Positions 23,868 to 29,277 of a stretch of DNA of 29,277 nt are shown in pieces (the first letter of the stretch is position 1; every line of letters starts with the position of its first letter). The stretch covers positions 1-29,277 of the forward strand of contig JAZBPX010000009.1 of NCBI GenBank assembly GCA_036351775.1. The letters are read 5' to 3'. The stretch comes from Pacificimonas sp036351775. Its GTDB lineage: Bacteria; Pseudomonadota; Alphaproteobacteria; Sphingomonadales; Sphingomonadaceae. The notes below the pieces were generated by a model. The model was not told where the DNA came from. It saw only the letters and a program-made list of their open reading frames with translations, and ran no database searches. Position numbers and translations under genes: made by a program.

Positions 23868-25265
23868 CACGTCGCGGCCGTCGCGGATGGCCCAGACGAC
23901 GAGGCTGGCACCGCGCACGATGTCGCCGGCGGCAAAGACGCCGTCCACGCTGGTCATCAGCGTCTTGTGATCGGTACGGAGCGTGCCCCAGCGGGTGACG
24001 CCGAGGTCGGGCGCGCCGAACAGCACTGGCAGGTCTTCGGGCGAGAAGCCGAGCGCCATGATGACGAGGTCGGCCGCCTCGCGGAACTCCTCGCCGCCCC
24101 CAGAGTCAGAAAGCGCCTCGGGCTGGCGGCGGCCATCGGGTCCGGGCGGGCCAAGCTTCATGGTCGACCCGCGCACCGCCGCGATCGCGCCGCCCTTGTC
24201 TTCAAAGGCGGCGGGGGCGGAAAGCCAGACAAATTCGACCCCCTCTTCCTCCGCGTTTTTCACCTCGTTGGCGGAGCCGGGCATGTTTTCCCGGTCGCGG
24301 CGGTAGAGGCACTTCACGCTCGCCGCGCCCTGCCGAATGGCGGTCCGGACGCAGTCCATCGCCGTATCGCCGCCGCCGATCACGACGACGCGCCTGCCTT
24401 CCGCATTTAATTCGCCCGAATCGAAGGCGGGTACATCGTCGCCGAAGCCCTTGCGGTTCGACGCGGTCAGATAGGTCATGGCCGGAACGATGCCGCTCGC
24501 ACCGACGCCCGGTGCCTTCAGGTCTCGCGCCTTGTAGACGCCCGTCGCGATCAGGACGGCGTCATGCCTGGCGCGGAGGTCATCGAGGCTCGCATCGCGG
24601 CCCACCTCGAACTCATATTCGAACGCGATGCCGCCCTCTTCCAGGCGCTTCAACCGCCGCCCGACGACATGCTTTTCCAGCTTGAAGCCGGGGATGCCGT
24701 AGGTCAGCAGCCCGCCGCCCCGGTCGTAGCGGTCGTAGACGGTCACCGCCCAACCCTTGCGGCGGAGCAGCTCGGCGGTGGTCAGGCCGGCCGGCCCGGC
24801 GCCGATAATACCGACGGAGCGGTGCGTGCGGTCGCGCAGCGGCTTGATGGGCTCGACCCAGCCCTCCTCCCACGCCTTGTCGGTCACGAACTTCTCGACG
24901 CTGCCGATGGTGACGGCCCCGTGGCCGGACATTTCGATGACGCAGTTGCCCTCGCACAAACGGTCCTGCGGGCAGATGCGGCCGCACACCTCCGGCATGG
25001 TCGAGGTGGACGCCATCAGGTCATAGGCTTCCTGCAGCCGGTCCTCCGCCGTCAGCATCAGCCAGTCGGGGATGTGGTTGTGCAGCGGACAATGTACCTG
25101 GCAGAAGGGGACGCCGCACTGCGAACAGCGCGCGGCCTGCTCCTCCGCCTTCTCCACGATGAACGGGCGGGCGATTTCCAGGAAATCATCGTCACGCTCC
25201 TCGGCGGGACGTTTCGTCGGGTAATCCTGCGCAACCTTCGTAAAGGCGAGCATGTCCTTTGCCAT
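23808..25265 (-). CDS. gltD: Glutamate synthase small (beta) subunit
   Basis: GltD passes electrons from NADPH through FAD and 4Fe-4S clusters to GltB. The 485-residue protein has the cluster cysteines CSQCGVPFCQVHCPLHNHIP and CGRICPQDRLCEGNC, the FAD Rossmann loop GIIGAGPAGLTTAELL, the NADPH loop VVVIGGGDTAMDC and the C-terminal FAAGDIVRG flavin motif. ATG 25265 (MAKDMLAFTKV) matches the family; the frame is open to 25478 but the extra 71 residues are unlike GltD. It is the first gene of the operon gltD, exported protein, chimeric ORF, mntA, hepT, gltB. Its stop overlaps the next start (GTGA). The gltD-first order with inserts is unusual in detail but the protein is normal. Confidence 0.96.
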   Translation of the reverse strand: MAKDMLAFTKVAQDYPTKRPAEERDDDFLEIARPFIVEKAEEQAARCSQCGVPFCQVHCPLHNHIPDWLMLTAEDRLQEAYDLMASTSTMPEVCGRICPQDRLCEGNCVIEMSGHGAVTIGSVEKFVTDKAWEEGWVEPIKPLRDRTHRSVGIIGAGPAGLTTAELLRRKGWAVTVYDRYDRGGGLLTYGIPGFKLEKHVVGRRLKRLEEGGIAFEYEFEVGRDASLDDLRARHDAVLIATGVYKARDLKAPGVGASGIVPAMTYLTASNRKGFGDDVPAFDSGELNAEGRRVVVIGGGDTAMDCVRTAIRQGAASVKCLYRRDRENMPGSANEVKNAEEEGVEFVWLSAPAAFEDKGGAIAAVRGSTMKLGPPGPDGRRQPEALSDSGGGEEFREAADLVIMALGFSPEDLPVLFGAPDLGVTRWGTLRTDHKTLMTSVDGVFAAGDIVRGASLVVWAIRDGRDVAASMHSYLMAKDAEERVAA

Positions 25266-25274
25266 GGGCAAACT

Positions 25275-25315
25275 TTCGCGATTCGGGTGTCGGTTACGAC
25301 CGATAGCGTCGCGAA
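25275..25315 (-). promoter_or_regulatory. Nested dyad in the gltD leader
   Basis: TTCGCGA (25275-25281) pairs with TCGCGAA (25309-25315); inside it TCGGT (25290-25294) pairs with ACCGA (25299-25303) around a TACG loop. On the minus strand the structure ends 9 bases before the gltD ATG. It could fold in the leader RNA and affect translation, or be an operator. A second short palindrome, GTACA-A-TGTAC, lies at 25432-25442 between gltD and uppP. No regulator is identified. Confidence 0.4.
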
Positions 25316-25514
25316 GCCCATCTGTCACGAACAAAGCCGCTTTTAGGACAGTTCGTGGTAACGACTTGTTGGGAAGCCACCTTCCGCGCGTAGCCATCCT
25401 CGCCGCGCCGCAGTATATTGGTTGCAATCCGGTACAATGTACTCTCCGGGCCGCGCTATAGACTGTCTGCACCGACATGCTATGGCCCCGCCAGTCCAGC
25501 GCCCGGGAGCCTCC

Positions 25515-26312
25515 ATGTCGTTCATCCAGCTACTCCTGATCGCGGTGATTCAGGGCATTACCGAGTTCCTGCCGATCAGTTCGTCGGGCCACCTGATCCT
25601 GATCCCGAAGCTGACCGATCTGCCCGACCAGGGGCCGATGATCGATGTCGCCGTCCATGTCGGTACGCTCGCCGCGATCATCGTCTATTTCTGGCGCGAT
25701 GCCTGGGGCCTCGCCCGCGGCGGCTTTGCGACCGTTGGCATCGGCAGCGCCCCGTCCGAACGCCGCCTGTTCTGGTACATCGTGATCGGCACGATTCCCG
25801 CCGTCCTGCTAGGCCTCTTCCTGAAGACAGGCGGCTATCTCGACGGGTTCCGCTCCACGACGCTCGTGGCGGTCAACCTGATCGTCTACGGCATCCTCCT
25901 CGGCATCGCTGACCGCGTCGGCAAGCAGGTGAAGAGCTTTGAGGATCTGACCCTGAAGGACGCGATTATCGTGGGCCTGGCGCAGGCCTGCGCGTTGATC
26001 CCCGGCACCAGCCGCTCCGGCGTGACGATGACCGCCGCGCGCTTCCTGGGCTACAGCCGCGTGGAATCGGCGCGGTTCAGCTTCCTCCTCTCGATCCCGG
26101 CCATTGCCGGCGCGGGGCTCCTCGCCGTGCTCGATCTCGCCGATGCGACGGCCGAAATGCAGCAGGACGCCCTGATCGCCGGTGCGCTGACCTTCGTGGC
26201 GGCGATCCTGACCATGGTGTTCCTGATGAACTTCCTGAAGCGCGCGTCGATGACGGTCTTCGTCGTCTACCGCGTCGCGCTGGGCATCGTGCTGCTGCTG
26301 TTCTTCAGCTGA
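25515..26312 (+). CDS. uppP: Undecaprenyl-diphosphatase UppP (BacA)
   Basis: UppP dephosphorylates undecaprenyl pyrophosphate in the membrane to recycle the lipid carrier for peptidoglycan and other cell-wall polymers; overproduction gives bacitracin resistance in other bacteria. The 265-residue protein has both active-site blocks, EFLPISSSGHLIL near residues 16-28 and PGTSRSGVTMTAARFLG near 165-181, plus about seven or eight membrane segments. ATG 25515 has GGGAG 6 bases upstream and matches the family start; the frame is open from 25422. It is divergent from gltD and convergent with the NDUFA9-type gene. Confidence 0.97.
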   Translation: MSFIQLLLIAVIQGITEFLPISSSGHLILIPKLTDLPDQGPMIDVAVHVGTLAAIIVYFWRDAWGLARGGFATVGIGSAPSERRLFWYIVIGTIPAVLLGLFLKTGGYLDGFRSTTLVAVNLIVYGILLGIADRVGKQVKSFEDLTLKDAIIVGLAQACALIPGTSRSGVTMTAARFLGYSRVESARFSFLLSIPAIAGAGLLAVLDLADATAEMQQDALIAGALTFVAAILTMVFLMNFLKRASMTVFVVYRVALGIVLLLFFS

Positions 26313-26343
26313 TTGATTTGCGTCTCCCTATCCGGGAGCCGTC

Positions 26344-26427
26344 CCGTACCGCCCCGCGCCCCCTGCCCTAACCACCCCACATGGTATCTTCAGGGGTGGT
26401 TAGGGCAGGGGGCGCGGGGCGGTACGG
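26344..26427. repeat. Perfect 35-bp inverted repeat with 14-base loop
   Basis: Bases 26344-26378 are the exact reverse complement of 26393-26427; the loop is 26379-26392. It begins 31 bases after the uppP stop, between convergent genes. Such a long GC-rich perfect stem would stop transcription from either side or form a DNA cruciform. There is no T-run. The right arm overlaps the first direct repeat at 26414. Confidence 0.95.
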
Positions 26428-26512
26428 CCTCAGGTCACCGGTTGGTGACCGCAACCAAAGCGCGGGAGCGGGGTGGTGCGGCCTCAGGTCACCGGATGGT
26501 GACCGCAACCAA
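26414..26512. repeat. Two 45-bp direct repeats, each with a GGTCACC-N4-GGTGACC dyad
   Basis: Copies at 26414-26458 and 26468-26512 differ at three of 45 positions by hand alignment and start 54 bases apart (about five helical turns). Each contains a perfect 7-bp dyad with a 4-base centre (26433-26450 and 26487-26504). They lie between the inverted repeat and the 3' end of the NDUFA9-type gene. The small frame spanning them (26313-26540) is not a credible gene. Confidence 0.9.
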
Positions 26513-26529
26513 GAACGTCCGCATTCAGC

Positions 26530-27459
26530 CTAAGCCTTGATCTCGGTAAACCGCCCGTGGCGGCGATAATGGACCATCCAGTTGGGCGCGACCGCCTGCA
26601 TCGGTGTTGGCGCGATGTCGAAGGCGGCAAGGCCGTTTGCGCCGGTGACGACGTTGGGTTCCTGCAGCATCAGCCACTGGTCCCAGTTCATGGGCGAGAA
26701 GGGCAGCCAGCCAAAGCGCTTCGTCACCCACGCAACCATATTGTCCGGCGTATCGATCAGCGGCGTATCGCTGCCAATGGTGCGTTTGATCCAGTTCATC
26801 AGCTCGCGCATGGTGACTTCGTCAGGGCCGCCAACCTCGTACGTCTCGCCGCCATGTGTGACCGGATCGAGCGCGGCTGCCGCAACGGCCTCGGCCAGGT
26901 CCGCGACGTAAACCGGCTGAAACCGCGAGTCGCCCGATATAATGGGCATCACAGGCGCCATCCTGATCAGCTTCGCGAACCGGTTGAGAAAATCGTCCTC
27001 CGGCCCGAATACGATGGAGGGGCGCAGGATCGTCGCGCCCGGGAATGCCTCGCGCACCGCCGCTTCGCCCTCGCCCTTGCTGCGAGCATAGGCCGCCTTT
27101 GCCTCCGGATCGGCACCGATCGCGCTGACTTGTACGAAGGCGCTGGCACCTGCAACGGCGGCAGCCTCCGCAGCCCGGCGCGCGCCGTCGACATGCACGG
27201 CCTGAAACGACTGCTTCCCTTCGTCGAGAACGCCGACAAGGTTGATGACCGCATCCGCGCCCTCGCTCAAAGGCGCAGGGTCGGCCAGCGAGCCGCGCAG
27301 GGTCGCGAGCTGGCCCAGATTGGCGAGCGGTTTCAGGAACAGCGCGCTATGCGGGTCGCGAGTGACAGCGCGCACCCGCGCGCCCGACTTCGCCAGTTCC
27401 TGACACACATAGCGGCCGATAAAACCGGCGGCGCCGAAGACGGTAACGAGCTTGGCCAT
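26530..27459 (-). CDS. Complex I NDUFA9 subunit family protein (atypical SDR)
   Basis: The 309-residue protein is an extended/atypical short-chain dehydrogenase fold: N-terminal VTVFGAAGFIGRYVCQELAK with the GxxGxxG nucleotide loop, NLVGVL, and ARSKGEGEAAVREA with YARSK in place of YxxxK. The middle and C-terminal blocks ILRPSIVFGPEDDFLNRFA, RFQPVYVADLAEAV and YEVGGPDEVTMRELM are characteristic of the NDUFA9 family, the supernumerary subunit of alphaproteobacterial and mitochondrial NADH dehydrogenase, which binds NADPH structurally. No core nuo genes are in the window, and free-standing homologues are common. The ATG at 27459 lacks a strong ribosome site but matches the family start. Confidence 0.88.
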   Translation of the reverse strand: MAKLVTVFGAAGFIGRYVCQELAKSGARVRAVTRDPHSALFLKPLANLGQLATLRGSLADPAPLSEGADAVINLVGVLDEGKQSFQAVHVDGARRAAEAAAVAGASAFVQVSAIGADPEAKAAYARSKGEGEAAVREAFPGATILRPSIVFGPEDDFLNRFAKLIRMAPVMPIISGDSRFQPVYVADLAEAVAAAALDPVTHGGETYEVGGPDEVTMRELMNWIKRTIGSDTPLIDTPDNMVAWVTKRFGWLPFSPMNWDQWLMLQEPNVVTGANGLAAFDIAPTPMQAVAPNWMVHYRRHGRFTEIKA

Positions 27460-27537
27460 AATGGGGCGGTCCCTTGATCCCGAGCGCGCAAGAGTGTGCG
27501 CGCATTTCGTGCCCGCCCTAAGCCTGCCCCCGCTTTA

Positions 27538-27566
27538 TTGACAAGTGGGCGAAACGTCCCTAGCTG
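27538..27566 (+). promoter_or_regulatory. Candidate promoter for tRNA-Leu
   Basis: A consensus TTGACA is present at 27538-27543. With a 17-base spacer the -10 is TAGCTG (27561-27566), which is weak. Initiation near 27574 would give a precursor leader of about 64 bases before the tRNA. Confidence 0.45.
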
Positions 27567-27637
27567 CCCGCCTTCTTTCGCGCCCCGCCGCGCGCCCGTA
27601 TCCCCCTTAAGGATGCCGGCAAGTCAGGCGGGTGCCG

Positions 27638-27724
27638 GCCCAGGTGGCGGAATTGGTAGACGCGCTAGCTTCAGGTGCTAGTGTCCGTATGGACGTGGAG
27701 GTTCGAGTCCTCTTCTGGGCACCA
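27638..27724 (+). tRNA. tRNA-Leu, anticodon CAG
   Basis: The 87-base sequence folds as a class II tRNA. The acceptor 5' strand GCCCAGG pairs with TCTGGGC (one G-U), the D arm is GGCGGAATTGGTAGACGC, the anticodon arm is CTAGC-TTCAGGT-GCTAG with anticodon CAG, a variable arm follows, the T arm contains GGTTCGAGTCC, and the discriminator A and CCA end are encoded. The long variable arm and D-loop are those of tRNA-Leu. It directly precedes the integrase gene, so its 3' half is the likely attachment site. Confidence 0.97.
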
Positions 27725-27837
27725 TTTGTTCTTCTCTTGTTCTCCCAGATAATCTATAAAACCCGCAGAAACCCTAGGGATTCCGCCCTTCGGTAGTTCC
27801 GGATCGTCCCGTTTGTTCTCGGGGGTTCCAGACATTT
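27725..27837 (+). other. Spacer between tRNA and integrase with three TTGTTCT repeats
   Basis: TTGTTCT occurs at 27726-27732, 27737-27743 and 27813-27819, the last two extended to TTGTTCTC. The position, between the tRNA 3' end (probable attL core) and the integrase, fits arm-type integrase sites, but this is inference from position and repetition only. No gene is supported here. Confidence 0.35.
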
Positions 27838-27890
27838 TTGCGGGCCTTTTGCGGGCCTTTGCGAAAACCACATTGGGAAAAGGCCCGCAA
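27838..27890 (+). promoter_or_regulatory. Integrase leader hairpin covering the ribosome binding site
   Basis: TTGCGGGCCTTTT (27838-27850) is the exact reverse complement of AAAAGGCCCGCAA (27878-27890), which sits immediately before the integrase ATG and contains its AAGG ribosome site. A second copy of the left arm, TTGCGGGCCTTT, overlaps at 27849-27860 and could pair alternatively. Folding of either would hide the ribosome site; the three copies may instead be recombinase binding sites. Confidence 0.6.
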
Positions 27891-29113
27891 ATGCCTCTAA
27901 CCGAAACACGGCTCCGCGCCCTCAAGACGAAAGACAAGCCTTACAAGGTCGCTGACCAACGAGGCCTCTACATCGAAGTAACGCCAGCAGGCAGTAAGCT
28001 GTGGCGTTTCCGATACCGGCTCGGCAAGCTTGAGAAGAAGCTCGCGATCGGCAGCTATCCCGAAGTCAGCCTGAAGGAGGCGCGAGACGTGACCTTCGAG
28101 GCGCGCCAGGCTGTCGCCTCAGGGGGCGACCCGGCTTTCGAGAAGCGCAAGCGGAAGATTCGCGAGGAGTTTCTCTCCGCCCAGACATTCGAGGCAGTTG
28201 CGCGCGAGTACATTGAGCAGATGATGGTGCAGAATGGCCGCGCAGAAGGCACGATCATCAAGGCCAACTACTTTCTCGATCAGCTCGCACCTGCCATCGG
28301 GAATCGACCCATCCATGAGATCGAGCCGTTTGAAGTGCTGGCTCCCCTCAAGCGGCTTGAAGCCACTGGTAAGCACGAGACTGCGAAGAAGTGCCGGTCG
28401 TTTGCGGGTCGGGTGTTTCGATATGGTGTTGCGACAACTCGCTGCAAATCCGATCCAACCAGTATGCTGAAAGGCGCACTCATAACGCCGAAAGCCACTC
28501 ACTATGCCGCCATTCTGGAGCCCAAGGAGCTGGGCGGCCTGCTCCGGGCAATCGATGATTACACCGGCTACATGGTGACCAAGTTCGCGTTGCAGATCGC
28601 ACCACATGTATTGTGCGACCTGGCGAGTTCAGGCATGCCGAGTGGCGCGAGATCGACCTCGTCGATGGCGTCTGGAAGATCCCTGCTGGAAAAATGAAGG
28701 CACGCCGTACGCATGCGGTGCCACTCTCAAAGCAGGTGGTTGGCTACCTCACTGACCTTGCCGAATTGCTCGGCTATGAAGGATACGTGTTCCCTTCGGC
28801 TCGCAGCTCAAAGCGTCCCATGAGCGAGAACACACTCAATGCCGCTTTTCGTCGCATGGGGTATTCCAAGGATGAAGTCACCGCTCACGGTTTGCGGGCG
28901 ACGGCCTCGACGTTTCTGAACGAGGCAGGAATTTGGAACCCGGATGCCATCGAGCGCGCATTGGCGCACGGCGACAGCAATGCGGTGCGCGGTATCTATC
29001 ATCGCGGTAAGCACTGGGATGAGCGGGTGCGCATGGCGCAATGGTGGAGCAACTACCTTGATGAACTCCGCTCAGGAGGAAAGGTTATAAAGGCAAAATT
29101 TGCCCGGGGTTAA
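27891..29113 (+). pseudogene. Tyrosine recombinase/integrase with frameshift
   Basis: An integrase of the P4-like family with an N-terminal DUF4102 (arm DNA-binding) domain: LTETRLRALKTKDKPYKVAD, GLYIEVTPAGSKLWRFRYR and LGSYPEVSLKEAR-like blocks. The catalytic residues are spread over two frames: Arg in VRPGE, His-Arg in HGLR, His in LAHG and the nucleophile Tyr in GIYHRG. The first frame runs to 28697 and the second starts near 28610. Reading CATGTA-TTGTGCGA with one more T would give PHVFVRPGEF, the expected family sequence, so one T appears to be missing at 28611-28612. The total length of about 407 codons is normal. If the base loss is real the gene is dead; a sequencing error cannot be excluded. 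Confidence 0.85.
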
Positions 29114-29137
29114 ATCGTGGCCGTGCCCAATTTGTAG

Positions 29138-29277
29138 ATGGATCAGAGCAGTGAGGCTATCGGTCCGGCTTCGCGGCTTGGAAATGACCTTGGCGAGTTC
29201 CAAGGGATCTCGGCGATGACCGAGATCGGCCGCAATCGCCGGGGCTTTTTATCCCGCAAAAATCGATTTTTTAAGAA
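29138..29277 (+). CDS. Possible start of an unknown ORF open at the right edge
   Basis: From ATG 29138, which directly follows an in-frame TAG, the frame is open for 46 codons to the edge (MDQSSEAIGPASRL...). No clear ribosome site precedes it and I recognise no domain. It lies 24 bases after the integrase. The hairpin and T-run at 29211-29250 fall inside it, so gene and terminator readings compete. Confidence 0.2.
   Translation, partial: MDQSSEAIGPASRLGNDLGEFQGISAMTEIGRNRRGFLSRKNRFFK
29211..29250 (+). terminator. Possible terminator after the integrase
   Basis: CGGCGAT (29211-29217) pairs with ATCGCCG (29235-29241), with CCGA/TCGG as an inner stem (29220-29229), followed closely by TTTTT (29246-29250). 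It is about 100 bases beyond the integrase stop. It overlaps the doubtful edge ORF. Confidence 0.35.

Noticed and set aside
26313..26540. A 75-codon frame with a repeated ASGHR.VTATK peptide
   Set aside because: The peptide repeat comes directly from the 45-bp DNA repeats and the inverted repeat; there is no credible start site or domain.

Overview
The window is dense, GC-rich bacterial chromosome, almost certainly from an alphaproteobacterium. Evidence: a hslVU block next to a hisB-hisH-hisA-hisF-hisE run, an NDUFA9-type complex I accessory protein, a glutathione-transferase-fold protein with an FzlA-like tail, a gltD/gltB pair near uppP, and many GTGA/ATGA start-stop overlaps. I cannot name the genus. 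No stretch over 300 bases lacks a gene.

Layout. Bases 1-746 hold the 3' part of a methyltransferase fused to an I78-type peptidase-inhibitor domain. The hslU-hslV protease operon (minus) follows. A divergent plus-strand run then carries a PQQ-type sugar dehydrogenase lipoprotein, hisB, hisH, hisA, hisF, hisE, a HIT protein and a GrpB-family protein, then a sodium-dependent (NSS) transporter. From 9.8 to 12.8 kb on the minus strand lie a PEP-CTERM-like exported protein behind a good sigma-54 promoter candidate, an adenosine-kinase-like PfkB enzyme and queG. From 12.9 to 17.7 kb come an ABC-2 exporter pair, a GST/FzlA-like protein, an ANT(3'')-like nucleotidyltransferase and a CPBP-family membrane protease.

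The most interesting region is 22.2-23.9 kb, inside the minus-strand glutamate synthase operon. Between gltD and gltB sit a small exported protein and a complete MntA-HepT (type VII) toxin-antitoxin pair. Between those two cargoes is a 49-codon intact ORF (23039-23188). Its N-terminal part is a diverged copy of the gltB start and its C-terminal part a diverged copy of the gltD end. The order is therefore gltD / cargo 1 / gltB-start::gltD-end / cargo 2 / gltB, as expected if two cassettes, each bounded by gltD-3' and gltB-5' sequence, were stacked at one junction. Every junction except the 11 bp before the chimeric ORF is a start-stop overlap, so the genes look translationally coupled.

The right end has uppP, a convergent intergenic region with a perfect 35-bp inverted repeat and two 45-bp near-identical direct repeats, the NDUFA9-type gene, and tRNA-Leu(CAG). 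Immediately after the tRNA is a tyrosine integrase broken by what looks like loss of a single T: the start of an island whose far end lies outside the window.
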